Both the position numbers and the translations under genes were made by a program. This document shows, one piece after another, positions 36,148-48,000 of a stretch of DNA of 64,000 nucleotides. Source of the stretch: Serinus canaria (lineage: Eukaryota; Chordata; Aves; Passeriformes; Fringillidae). The stretch is taken from NCBI RefSeq assembly GCF_022539315.1, contig NC_066343.1, positions 43,958,433 to 44,022,432 of the forward strand, read 5' to 3'. The stretch's first letter is position 1. The number at the start of each line of letters is the position of its first letter. The notes below the pieces were generated by a model, which was not told where the DNA came from, searched no databases, and worked only from the letters and a program-made list of their open reading frames with translations.

Positions 36148-37067
36148 GGAAAGAAAGAAACCCAACAAAAACTAAATAAAAGCAATGGCTTTGAAAAAGG
36201 ACTTCAGAGAGATTTGCTCAGAGAGAGGAGAACATCTGGCTTAGGGTGAAAAGAGAAGTGGTGTCATCTGGGCAAAAAATAAAACCATTCTCCTCAAATG
36301 TATCCTTAAAAAAAAGAGGGAGAAAAAAATTAAAAAAAAAAATCCTAATCATGCAGGAAGAGAAAGCAAGTTCAGGGAAAGCCAAAATCTTGTAATGTTT
36401 TAGAAGGGCTTATTAGAGTGAAAATTAAGTGTCATGCAGAGCTTTGCCTCAGTCCTGATGTCTTTTATTCAAAGATCCAGCACCCTGTAAACCTGCTTTA
36501 ACAACTCCCTTCAGATGAAATATAAAAATTAAAGACATTTACAACACAGCTTAGTAGCAGATGTAGTCTTACTATGGGGGTTTAGATCAAATGGTGATGT
36601 AACCCCACCAAAAGGGGTTATAACTCTAGTGAAAATCTCTCACCAGAAAAAAAAACTTGGATATCTGACAATATATGGGCTTCTATTTTTGCTTTGAATC
36701 CCATTTCCCATTGTCAAATGGGTTTGACTTTTTATTTACCTCTGGAAGATGGAAAAAAAATTTGCAATTTTGTTCCTGGATAGATTCCCTGTTTCATAAT
36801 CTTTCTCCAGCTCTGTGTTAGGGTGTAGCATAAACAGCAGGGCCTCTGCTGGGTCAAAGTGGAGGTGGGCAGGAGTTTACAGGAAATTGTAGTGAGACAA
36901 ACTTAAGGCAGGTTTGTCTTAGGCTGTGTTCAGGCAAGATTACTTTAAGTGGTCAGAAAATTTAGCAAATCAAAACAGTCCCTGTGTATTTTTCTTATTT
37001 TTCTCATAGTGAAGTCTTTTCAGTAAAACCTGTAGAAAAAAACGAAACAAAATAAAGGACAGAAAGT

Positions 37068-37440
37068 AGAAGATCTTCATGCTCTCTACAACTACCTGAA
37101 CGGAGGCTGTAGCAAGGTGAGATTGATCTCTTCTCACAAGTAACAAGGTAGGTTACTTGTGTACTTCTCACTTGCAGGAGATGAGGAAAAAGTCTCAGCC
37201 TGAAGGGGACTTTTGGAGTAGATATTAGGAAAAATTTCTTTACAAAAAGAAATTCCCAAGCAGAGGCAGAGGTTGCCCAGCAAAGTGGTTTAATCACCAT
37301 ACCTGAAGGTATTTAAAAGACCCAGACATGTAACTTAGAGATATGCTTTAGTGGTGGACTTGGCTGTGCTAGGTTAATGGCTGGACTCCATTATTTCAGA
37401 AGCCTTTCCAGCCTCAACATTCTATGATTCTACTATCATT
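37068..37440 (+). mobile_element. CR1 LINE, 3' fragment, 5'-truncated
   Basis: Matches the 3' end of avian CR1 in order. The GCTCTCTACAACTACCTGAA block comes first, then TAGCAAGGTGAG and CTTCTCACAAGTAACAA. After these come GATATTAGGAAAAATTTCTT, GGTATTTAAAAGAC, TTAGTGGTGGACTTGGC, and the terminal TTCTATGATTCTA tail at about 37419. A small extra segment around 37145-37160 creates an inverted repeat. It is a dead fragment with only the last part of the element. CR1 lacks a poly(A) tail and ends in an octamer-like repeat, as seen here. Confidence 0.9.
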
Positions 37441-40400
37441 CTGTATTAAACTCTGTTAAGTCAGGTCATTTGAAGTTCTGCTCTCTGACATGGTCCTTAG
37501 GTGTAATGGCCCACTTCACTCTTCTTTAATGTGCTTAATCCTGTTTATATACAGTGTCTGGTGCCCCGAGTTTGCATATGTCAAATTTCCCTTTTTGGTC
37601 TCCCATTCTTGGTTGAGCTAAAGCATAACTGTTATTTACAAATTATTTTTCATGGCAAGGTGGCAACTGATACGGGACAGAGAGGACTTTAGAAAACCAG
37701 GCAATCATTCTGTTCTGATTGTTGAGTTGTGCAGATGGTGAAACTGGGCTTTCTGGTTGTGACATTCCATCCCATGGCATGGTTGAAATTCTGGCTGACT
37801 GGTGTCTGCATATGCAGCAGAACACACTAGACTTTCTGCTGAAAGGATTTGTTTTTACATTATATGTCCTCCCAAAAAGGTTAAAAGAATGAGGAGTGGA
37901 CAGGTTATTGGGGGAGACAAGTTCTTTTTTTTAAGTATGTCACACAAGTACCCCTGTACAAAATCCTAGTGTTGGTCTAGATTTATTCTCTTGCAAAGTG
38001 TAGAGCCTGTGAGTAAATTAATTTCTCAAAATTGATTTTATATATAGCTCCCCAAAATGAAGTAAAAGATTATGACAAAAAACACTATCTGTGAGAATAG
38101 AGTTGAAAATTCTAGGTCTGGTGTGATTTCTCTCTTTGTGTGTAATAAAATAACTCATTTCTTTTTTATACTTAATTAACACATCCCTACATACATAAAT
38201 TATATAATATTAAGTGGTCTTATTTCTCCTACTGTTTATTTCAATTTTGCTGTGGCAAGTGCAGATGTAGACACCCACATTAGAATTGTGTGATGTATAG
38301 GTGTGCTCACATATCAAGGGGTGTAAGTTAAGGAAATGAGATATTTGGGTTTGTTTGGTTGGTAGCTATCCCAGGGCTGAGCTAGAATCCACTAACACAA
38401 CACAGCACAAAAGCTCTACTGCAAGAATGAGATGGGAGGCTCACTCATGCACCCAGGCTTTCTGTGTGGAACTGTGGTTTCTGCAGCTGGCAAGAGGAGG
38501 AAAGAAAAGTACCTCTGCCATGTTTGTAGTTCTCACACCCCAGCAGCTGGTTAGGAGCCAGTTCAGCCCACAACACAATTAAGAGGAACCTTGGGGCTGT
38601 TTTAACAAACAATAGCCCCAAGGATTATGCCACCGTTCACACCTCTTTCCTCCCTGCCTCCTGGCCATATCCCGGAGATGTCCCCTATGCCAAGAGCTGG
38701 GAAAATTCTCCAGAGAATTTCTCATCTGGCTTGCTGAGATAGTTTTATGGAACCTTTGCTATCCTGATACCATTGTTGATAATTTTCCTATTGAAAATAT
38801 ACTATTTTGCCATTCAAATTGCTCAGCAAGTTTAAAGAAGATGACAGTTTGTGCAGGAGTGATATCAGCAGGAGTGAAAATGTGTTTAGCTCAGGTATGA
38901 CTACAATAACTGAGACAATGTGTAACTGGGACAATGGCTATTTGTCTGCCAGAGACAAATATAATTTGGCCTATTGCTGTGCAATTTTTGTACCTAAAAG
39001 GGATATATTTAAGTTCAACAGGATTCCAAGTCCTTCTAAGTATTCATATCCTTACTCTCCCTCCCCAAGAAGGTAAGTATAGCTGTGAGGAAAGACACCC
39101 AGCACAAAATCCTGCAGTTATTGTGGATGGAGCCATCCATTTAGCCTCCCCTTACCTGAGACTGTTCTGACTTACTGTTCTGATCAAATTCCTTCTTCTA
39201 TGACATGACTGAGCCTGTGTCCCAAGAAATTCTAATCCACTCGCTCAAAGAGTGAAAGCACAGAATTTCCAATAAGCCCCACAAATGATAAATCTCAGTC
39301 CAGGTGGGAAGGTTTATGTTATCCTGCATGGGACCAGAGAAACTAAAAAAGCAATCTAGGAAAATAAGACTTTTTCTTAGTCTTTAATTTAGGATCATGT
39401 TTGAGCATGAGGGTGATTTAGACTGCATCTTCCCATCTGTTCTAGACCAGCATTTATCACAACCAGTCTTTATCAGCAACAGCAGAGCAATGAGCCTTAG
39501 CCAAACCCAGAGAACAAGCAGCTTTAGTAAACACATGCCCAAAAATAACAGTGACCATAAAGCATCTTGTTCCAAAGATGAAAATTCTTCCTTACCTTAG
39601 AGGAAAAAGTGTGAAAGGGAGAATTTCCATTAGTTAAATATTCTTTGTTCCCAAATCAGAATGCACTACATGAGAAAGGAAAGGTTTACCTACTGATCTT
39701 CATTGATCTTGACTAATAACTCACGGACTTGCTCTCACTTAATGGCTGAATAATAGATACTGAAGACCTAAATAAGGGTGGGAGGGCAGAATTTATTTGC
39801 AGGTTCTACCTCTGGCTCCTATTAAAACTACCATGCTGTATGTCCTTAGTTTCCACACCTATATAGGGATGATAATCTCCACACCTCACAGGGCTTAGCC
39901 TCTAATGTCTGTGAAAATTGTCATAGTCTTAAGTGAAAGACTCTGAAACACAAAAGAAAATGGATTTCTGTTCCAGGTTTCAAAAATAAGAAGCTCTATA
40001 GGCACCTTCTACACATCATTGTGAAGGCTCTACATACTTCTTCTGCTACATGGTGGCAAAGGACATAGAATGAGTTCACAGTTATTTAAATGCTCTGCTT
40101 TATCTCTCAGCTTGCTCATATGAGCAGCCTGGATGCTTTCTGCGGATTTTTTTAAGAAGCAAATGTACTCAAAAATCAAGGATGAACGAGGAAGGGGTTT
40201 TTAATGTGTTTGTGTGTTACACCACGGCAAGCACAGCATTCATCTCCTGCATTCCAAACTTCACCAGATTTAAGATTATGCACCAGTGGTAAGTGCTGTG
40301 TTTTCATTCTTCTTGTATTTAGACAAATGTGCTTTGTTGATGAAGCAAACCTCCCTCACCCCATCTGTTTCAATAAGCTGTGCTGTGCCCAGGTCTCTGG

Positions 40401-40988
40401 GGACCATTGAGGAGCATGCTTTACTCAGTATCCCAAGAAGCAGCAGCTGCAGTTCCTCTGTGTAGCTACAAGGGTTTGTAATTGTAAAAATGGCAGCGTT
40501 CAACTAACCACAATGCCAAGAAGGGAGAATGCATATCACCTACCAAGCCCTATAAGATGCAAAGACTCTGGGAGGCACAGATCAAGCCTTTGACAAATTA
40601 ATTTGGTTATCTACCTGCTGGTGGGATCAGCTTTTCAGCCCCTGGGAGAAGTTTTTAAAAAGTAGCTGAAACAATTAGCTGTATATCCAGTCATTCCTTG
40701 CCCCAAGGCCACTTGCCTTTTCTCCCATTTCTTACCCAGATTTCAATTGTTACCCAAAAATATAAAAATAATAATAATTTTAAAGTAATAATTTAAAAAA
40801 ATTAAAGTAGAGGGATGTTTGGAAACCTGCAAATAAAATGGCATTAACTGCAGAAACCTGGGCCTTGAAGCCCTCCTGAACGCTTAGTGTGTGAAGGAGT
40901 AGACAGACAGAATGTTCCCTGCAACATAGCCTATTCTGTCCTCAGAGTTCCTTCCTCGCTATATGCTTTGCATATTTTGAATAAAACA
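37441..40988. other. intergenic, no gene recognised
   Basis: AT-rich unique DNA between the CR1 fragment and the GAAA tract. No transposable element, RNA gene or protein-like frame was identified. Confidence 0.6.
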
Positions 40989-41188
40989 AGAAAGAAAGAA
41001 AGAAGAAAGGAAAGCAAAGAAGAAAGAAAGAAAGAACGAAGAAGAAGAAAGAAAGAAGTAAAGAAAGAAAGAAAGAAAGAAAGAAGAAGAAGAAGAAAGA
41101 AGAAAGAAAGAAGAAGAAAGAAGAAAGAAGAAAGAAAGAAAGAAGAAGAAAGAACAGAAAGAAGAAAGAAAGAAGAAAGAAGGAAAGA
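40989..41188. repeat. (GAAA)n/(GAA)n polypurine tract
   Basis: 200 bp of almost pure A and G, with GAAA and GAAGAA units. The Lys/Glu/Arg-rich frame on + and the Phe/Ser/Leu frames on - derive from the repeat. It abuts an abnormal T-poor, GG-free stretch. Confidence 0.95.
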
Positions 41189-41515
41189 ATGATCAAGCAA
41201 AGAAATTACAGCCTACCGCCAGCACTCGCCAGCACCCCCGCAACGAAAACCATAAATAGCACAGTAAGACACGAACGACATAGCCGCCCACGCCATACCG
41301 CCGCACTCCACGCCCAGCAAGCACTAACATCAGAAAGACCGCCCAGAACGTCCTCAAGCCACGCCAAGCCAAGAAACGCCACATGACCGAACTAAATCCA
41401 GACACCTAAAGCACGAACGAAAGCCCAGACGACATGTAAGCATAGAAGCAAGATATCGCAACAGACAGAACGACAGAAATAGAAGACAGACAGCCAGATA
41501 ACCCTCCCAAAATTT
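41189..41515 (+). other. T-poor, GG-free, CpG-rich anomalous stretch
   Basis: From 41216 to 41510 T is about 8% of bases. There is no TT, and no GG appears from 41184 to 41559, although CC, CCC and AAA runs are common. About 20 CpG occur, against the low CpG level elsewhere. It begins exactly where the GAAA tract ends and fades into normal sequence near 41515. No homology is recognised. Mis-called bases after a hard repeat are the simplest explanation; a real strand-asymmetric satellite is the alternative. Confidence 0.7.
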
Positions 41516-42182
41516 GAAGAAAATTTCAAGACAAGAGCTTGTTTTCTTTTAATTTTGATGGTGATCTTCACAGCACCTAAAGCCAAAATAGGAAATATAT
41601 GTCCTTTTGGACATGAAAGGACACAGAGGTCAGAGTACCTGATGACATGAAAATTGAATAGTGGGTTTTGTTTGCCTATACAGACACACATGTCTGTAAT
41701 ATGCAGACACTCTAACTAAAGCAATATTTGCAGGCTTTTTCTTCTAAATTCTGGAGAACATCTGGGTAATTTCAAAATTCCAGGCACTTGGGACTGAATT
41801 TTTTTTTGCTTTCTCATCACTAAGAAATTAAGTCTGCTTAAGTTACCAAGGGTTGCATTGAACAAGGGGTGTCAATGTATTTTGTGTCAAGTGGAAGAGC
41901 CTAAGAGATGCTCTTACCTAGTATTTCAGCAATGTTTGTCACTGCAGATCTGTAGTCTTCAAAGCAGTAAACAAAGTTTGAATTATATGTAAGAGCTGAT
42001 GCTGTCAGTCTAAACCATTTAATTTTCCAGATTTATTTCACCTCATTCTATTAATTAAAACAGAAAGGGACAGTCAATACATTTACTCTCTGAGCAGAGA
42101 ATACATATTTACTGACTGGGCATTAAGGTGTAGTAGATGGATGTCACAGCATATCTCAAAATGCAAAAGATAGATTTCATTG
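41516..42182. other. intergenic, nothing recognised
   Basis: Ordinary AT-rich unique sequence between the anomalous stretch and the CR1 copy. Confidence 0.6.
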
Positions 42183-42931
42183 CATCATAAAATCTTAAAA
42201 TATTCTGAGTTACAAGGGACCCACGAGGACCATCATCTCCTGGCCCTTCACAGGACAACAATCACACCATGTGCCTAAGAGCATCATCCAAACACTTCTT
42301 GAACGCTGTTCAGCGGATGCTGTGACCACTTCCCTGGGGAGCTGTCCTGGTGCCCACCCACCCTCTGGGTGAAGAAACTTTTCCTGATATCCAACTTAAA
42401 CCTCCTCTGACACAGCTTCATGCTGTTCCTTCAGGTCCTATCAGTGGTCACTGAGATCAGTGTCTTCTCTTCTGCTCCTCCATTGTGAGAAAGTTGCAAA
42501 CTGCATGAGGTCTCCTCTCAGCCTCCTCTTCTCCAGGATGAGCAGACCAAGTGACCTCAGCCACTCCTCATACTTCTTCCCCTAAAGGCCCTTCATCATC
42601 CTCATGGGCTCCTTCATATGCTTTTTAACAGCTTAGTATCATTCTATATGTGGCATCCAAACCACATATAGGTGAGGCTGTCCCAGCTCAGAGCAGAGCA
42701 GGACAATCCCCTCCCTTGCCCAGCTATGATGCTGTGCCTGATGCCCCCCAGGAGGGGCTGGCCCTCCTGGCTGCCAGGGCACTGCTGACCCAGCTTCAAC
42801 TTGCCACTGACCAGGACCCCAGGTCCCTTTCCATGGCACTGCTTACAGCATTTCATTTCCCAGTCTGTCCGTACATCCAGGATTGACCTGCAGGTTCCAG
42901 GACTGACTCTTGTTAAATTTCACACAATTGG
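42183..42931 (-). mobile_element. CR1 LINE, 3' fragment, 5'-truncated
   Basis: About 750 bp closely resembling the antisense of the avian CR1 3' region. From the left it holds the ATCATAAAATCTTAAAAT tail, GGGACCCACGAGGACCATCA, and CACCATGTGCCTAAGAGCAT. Next are GACCACTTCCCTGGGGAGC, CCCACCCTCTGGGTGAAGAA, and CTGACACAGCTTCATGC. Further right are GACCAAGTGACCTCAGCC, CAATCCCCTCCCTTGCCCA and GACCAGGACCCCAGGTCCC. The element's 3' end is at the left, so it lies on the - strand. The reverse transcriptase region is mostly missing and frames are broken. It is the GC-richest block of the right half of the window. Confidence 0.95.
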
Positions 42932-43834
42932 TATCTGCATTTCAGTCACTGCCATGACTAGAGAGAAGGGAGGAAAGCAAGGGAAAGAAATTTGTGGAGA
43001 GGAATGAAAGGAGGGAAAACAGCCCTATTCCCCCAGATCAGATACCAATGTGTTAATGTATTCTCTCTGAACATATGATACCAAATGGAGGTGCATGAAT
43101 CTCAATCCTGAAAACTCAGTGGATAGGAAAAAAGCTGACTGCTTAAACCTGCAACAACTTCAGTGCATCTCTAGACACAGCCTGGAGCAATAAAGTATGA
43201 AAGAATTTTCATTTATTTATTTATTTTAAGATTAGATGCTTATTTTACTATTTAACACATTATTTTTAGTGTTTGGAGACTCTAACTTGGACAGTTATTT
43301 GCCTAGCAGGCTTTAAAAGGCAGACATATCAGCCACAAGTAGAAAAATTGTGTCCACAGAAGAAAATGAATACATCTCAAACAGCTGTAAAAAGGGCACA
43401 AAGAGTGAGGCATATGCTCTGGGAACCCTATCAAGTGGAGCACAAAATGGAGGAATGTATATTGGATAGACTGCAGTTCTTGCTTTTGCCCCACAGGAGG
43501 AGAAGTTCTTCACTGGAGATAAGGATAGGGAAATTTTATAAGGAAGAAGCACCACAGAGTAGGGCTGGAAAGTAGAAGAGAGCTGCTTTAGGCTATGAAT
43601 TGGTGTTCTAGGAGGGTCAGAGATTCCACAGAAAATCTTACAGGTTGGTATGTGTTCATGGGTGTACATCAACCGTACCTGCATCTAAACTTAGAGAGTA
43701 TCTTCTTTCATGACTGATCCCAGGCCTCCTGAAATGGGACTCCCTCTCTGTGCGCTAGTGCAGTACAAAAAGTAAACAACATCTGCAACTGTGGAGCTGG
43801 ACATTGCACAGTGAAGAGACACAAGTCCAACAAG
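42932..43834. other. intergenic, nothing recognised
   Basis: Unique sequence with a short ATTT run at about 43209-43227. The 100-codon frame at 43273-43575 has no recognisable domain and no splice or promoter context. Confidence 0.55.
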
Positions 43835-44065
43835 AGTTTTTTTGGTGGTTTCAGGTTGTTTTGATTGTTTGTTGGCTTGCTTTTTGGAGGTTTTTTTTGG
43901 TTGGTTGGTTGGTTGGTTGGTTGGTTGGTTGGTTGGTTGGTTGGTTGGTTGGTTGGTTGGTCGGTGGGTGTTTGTTTTTGTTTGCTCATTTGTTTGGGGG
44001 TGGTCTTGTTTGGTTTTTTGTTTGTTTGTTTTGATTTTTTTTTTTTTAAGTTTGGTTTGATTTGT
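43835..44065. repeat. T/G-rich tract with a pure (TTGG)n core
   Basis: The core at 43897-43960 is 16 uninterrupted TTGG units, flanked by TTTG/TTTTG-rich sequence on both sides. The Gly/Trp/Leu/Val frames on + and the Asn/Gln/Pro/Thr frame on - are repeat translations. Tandem GG pairs could form a two-layer G-quadruplex. Confidence 0.95.
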
Positions 44066-44894
44066 TGGGGTTTATTTTGTAGGAGTGTAAGCAAAGGTTC
44101 CATATTTGTGGCTGAGAATGTAATCTGCATGTGCAAAATAACCATCACCCAAAGATTCTTCCCTTGATTTTGAAGGTGGAGCCCAAGGGGGACAGGACGA
44201 TGAGACTGACCTAATCAGAAATGTGTTTCCAGTGTAGGCAATAACCAGCTGAAAAACAATGAACCAATGCTTGTAAAACAGAAGCTTCCTTAAGTTTTAC
44301 CAGGATATGATTCCATTGAAGGCATGGCAATCAGTAGTATGCTATGCAGGCCTGAGCTCCCACATGCCATACTCCACGTGATACTGCTCTTTGCCAACCC
44401 CCTTTTCCCCATTTGCACCAGAGCTAAATATTTGCCGACCTCTAACAAAATAAAAGCACACACAAAAATGAGGTAAGTGGAGCTGTTAGTTCAGATGCTG
44501 CTATTTGAGAGCTCACATAACTCTGGGGAAATAAGTACTCAGTATGTAATCCCAGCAATGACACTAAAGGTAAATGGATTTGGGGATTTTTGTCATGTAC
44601 CGTGGTAGCAATAACAGCAGTGACAGGGCATTTGTATCCCCACATCACATCTGGTGAAAATATTTCATCTGGGAAACACAGCTTTTACCACATAATTTGC
44701 TCCCATTATTTTAGTGGTTAATGTTTCACACTGCTGGTGATCCTCACCTGAATGGTGGCTGCAAGGTGTCACTCCACCCCACTGCAGATTTGGGAAGCTT
44801 GGAATATAAATTGAAGTCAATACATCCACTATTGGAGAAACATGTATTATTATTAAAGCTCATTCATCACACACTGAAGTAAATACCTTGCATG
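44066..44894. other. intergenic, nothing recognised
   Basis: Unique sequence without a recognisable gene or element. Confidence 0.6.
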
Positions 44895-45088
44895 GGGGAA
44901 TTGGAATCATTTTCAGTGAACTAGATCCATCACCTTCTAAATCAGGTACATCAGCTAGTGTATCAAATGCATCACCTTTGAATTACATGGAATCCCAGTT
45001 GAATTAGATGCATCACCTATTGAATCAAATACATTACTATTGAATCAAAAACTGTACGTCACCCAGTAAATCATGTAAATGTTACCCA
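44895..45088. repeat. degenerate 21-bp minisatellite, about nine units
   Basis: Units align on a core like TGAATCAAATGCATCACCTA. Unit starts are near 44895, 44916, 44937, 44958, 44979, 45000, 45021, 45041 and 45066. The first six are exactly 21 bp, the seventh 20, and the last two are longer. Shared parts are TGAAT, ATCA and CATCACCT. Stops occur in every unit, so it is not a coding repeat. Confidence 0.75.
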
Positions 45089-48000
45089 TACTGCACGTTG
45101 AACAGCTGCATCACCAATAAGTTTAACAGATGACATGTTAAAGCTTCTATAACATTTAAACAATTACCATAAGAGCCAAATTCAATATGTCAGTTACCAG
45201 TCCTGAAAGATCAACTTTTCAGAGCCAGTAAAAACACTGTAAAGAAGATTTTCATTTTTTCTAATATGTTAAGCCTGTGAGTAGCCAAAAGCAGAAGGAC
45301 TAAGAGGGAAAACAAGATGCAATTCAATAATATTGCCAGTGCAGCTTACAGCAGCCATGAGATGCTGACAAAATCAAGGCATAGGTATGATGGTTCCATG
45401 ATATCTTTAACGGCTTTACCACATGACTCAGAGAGGGCTAAGCCCATCGGGTAATACAGCAACTACCTTCCATCTTTCACAAGATTCTCGCCAACACCTT
45501 AGAGGCTGAAGCAGAGACCACTAAATGGAGAGGCTTATTTATTTGTTTGTTTGTTTGTTAGTAAGTTTGTTTGTTCTTCAGTACAAAATTTATTCCTGGG
45601 ATAGGCGAAGTTTCTGAGGGTAGCACAAAGCAAAAATGGACAACACAACTCTGAGCACAGAGCTGTGCTCTGGAATGTAGTTTGAGTCAAACTCAGATCT
45701 CAGAAGATATAACCTTTTATGAGCTATTATGAGCTTACAAATGTTTTGTAAGCTTTAAAAACAGCCTTATTATCATACATTTCAATTTTTTTTCTTTTTT
45801 TTTTTTTTGCTTCTTATCTGTAATTGTAAGCAGTGTGATTTGATTTTGCAAATCAAAATATTACTCTTTCTGACTCCTGACACTGATAAAAACATGGACA
45901 ATCCCATTTTAGAGACTGACAAAATGAAAAGGCAGTATTTTAGTGAATCCGTACTTTCCATCCTCCTTCATGCATCATCAATGAATGCATCACACAATGA
46001 AAGCATCGTATTTAGATGGAGGAGTTTTTGATTTTGTGACTGACTGACACATTTTTGTCAGAAGAACATACTTATCTACTTCAAGTTTTCTGGAGTGCTG
46101 GAACTCTAGTTAGCCCCTGCAATAACATTATTAAGATGCAGTTGCAGTTATGTCTGAAAGGAGGAAGCACAGAGGGGATATATGCTCAAGAGCACTACAG
46201 TAGGGGGGCTCCAAATGAATGAGAGCTGAGTCTGTGCTCCCAGTTTGGAGGAACCCACGCAGGAGAAGCACAGAAGACCAGAATGAGGAGGGAGAATAGA
46301 TGGGGCAGGTTGGGTTAGTGAAAAGGGGAGGGGGGAAAAAAAGGAGGACACTTCAGTAAGGTTATAAACATATGGGATTACTAGAATACTGAAGTGCTTT
46401 GCTACTGGTGACCAAAATCAGCAGCTCCTTTGTTTATGATCTGGGAGAGGATGAAGCAAATGTAAATGAAAGAAGTGTACTGAGCTGAGGAGAAGTTGAC
46501 CTGCAAGATTAACTGCATATTATCTGTAATCATCATTTTAACACAAGAACATCACTATCAATTCAGACTTACTGACACTGAGGTTCTGTAAGCATTCTCT
46601 TTTCACTGCAAGCAACACTCAGGATAATGATAGAAGGATTTCTTGACTTAGGTGCATGTGTGCACTCCCAGAATGTTTTTTGAATATGCACAAGATTTAA
46701 GATCCTTTAGACAGTTTAAGCTAAGCATACTGTACCTTGCATTCTCAAGCATTGTCATTTTCTAGAAAAAAAAGAAAGTGTAACACTCAACTCACAAAAA
46801 TCCTCCTTAAAAGTTCCCAATGAGAATGGCTTGTCTTTCCCATCCTTTGTTATCCTTGTGATAATCATAGAATGGAAGTATTAGGAACAAGACATCCGAA
46901 TTGCAATGCCCAGTCATCTGTAACAGACAGAAGTTTCATGCTCTACTCCTTAACCTTTTAAATAGTCTGGGGTTTTTTTGAGTGGCTGGTTGTTCCACCT
47001 TTTTTCTCCCAGGTTTCCAGGGCTGCACAAGGGGAGAACAGGAATCAGCCAGCCAGTCAGTCCAATTACAGCACATGGAGACTACTGCTGTCTTTCATGA
47101 AGGGCATGAGTGAGGAATAAAAAAACCCCTCATTTGTGTGACAAGAGTTTCAGAGAGAAAAGAGAATGAGACTGTATCAGCGGGTGCCTCTGAAGGTGGC
47201 CCGCACAAGAAGCAGGTGAGCCTCTAGCTATTATTTCCGCTGTATGGGGGAAAAACATGTCTTTATATTCCTCTTTTGATGTATGTTATGCAAATATCTT
47301 TCCTGAATAAAAATTTCTGCCCTTTGTACCCATATGATCCTGACAGGCCTTCCCTGGCAAATCAAATTATATCTGCTAACTGTGATACAGACCTCACTAT
47401 CTGTGCCATTCCTGCCACTGGGGATAGTCTCACTGCAGGGTCAGCAAAATGGACAAAACAGCGGGTGTGCCCATGCCCCAGCTGATGCAGTTCACAGCTT
47501 GGTGGTTGCAATTAATGCACCAGACATGGACTGGAACACTTGATGTATGGGCACACGTCCCTGCAGCTGGAGGGGGTGAATATCTTTAAAACTTCTGCAA
47601 GTAGGTTTATGAGAGAGTATCAGTCAAAGCGGTTATCATAGGTCTTGATTAGCTTCTTGTTGTCTTCACAAGCAGGCCACCACCTAACTCAAGAGGGAAG
47701 ACATCTGTTTCAAAGGGTAACTTAGAGCACTGGAGTCCACAGAAGATGTATCTGATTTAGACGGCAAGTCGGACACTTCAGTATGAAATACTACATCTCC
47801 ATTGCAATTCCTTGTGCAAAGCACTTCCTTTCCATGCAGGAGGTATGTGTGTGCATGCCTTTTGACCTGGGTGTGAGGGTGAGAGCACATTCAGTTTGAA
47901 TAGTTAACAGGCACAGCAGCCTTTATGACTGTTGTTCTGTATAGTGTCTTTGTTGGGGAAAGCAAACTGGCAGGCATGGCACTGAAAGGACATAGAGGAT

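Larger units (their letters stand above)
34334..37067. other. intergenic, no gene recognised
   Basis: Unique AT-rich sequence with an AAT microsatellite at 35268 and A runs at 36126-36147 and 36307-36340. No coding frame with protein-like features was seen. Confidence 0.6.

Noticed and set aside
40887..41200. Lys/Glu/Arg-rich frame on + and Phe/Ser/Leu frames on -
   Set aside because: Produced by the GAAA/GAA tract; no unique-sequence support on either side.
43708..44148. 146-codon frame on the - strand with repeated PTNQ
   Set aside because: Translation of the TTGG microsatellite; the flanks show no domain.
46859..46900. ATCATAGAATGG resembling the CR1 3' end in antisense
   Set aside because: Only about 13 bases match and the expected adjoining CR1 sequence is absent.
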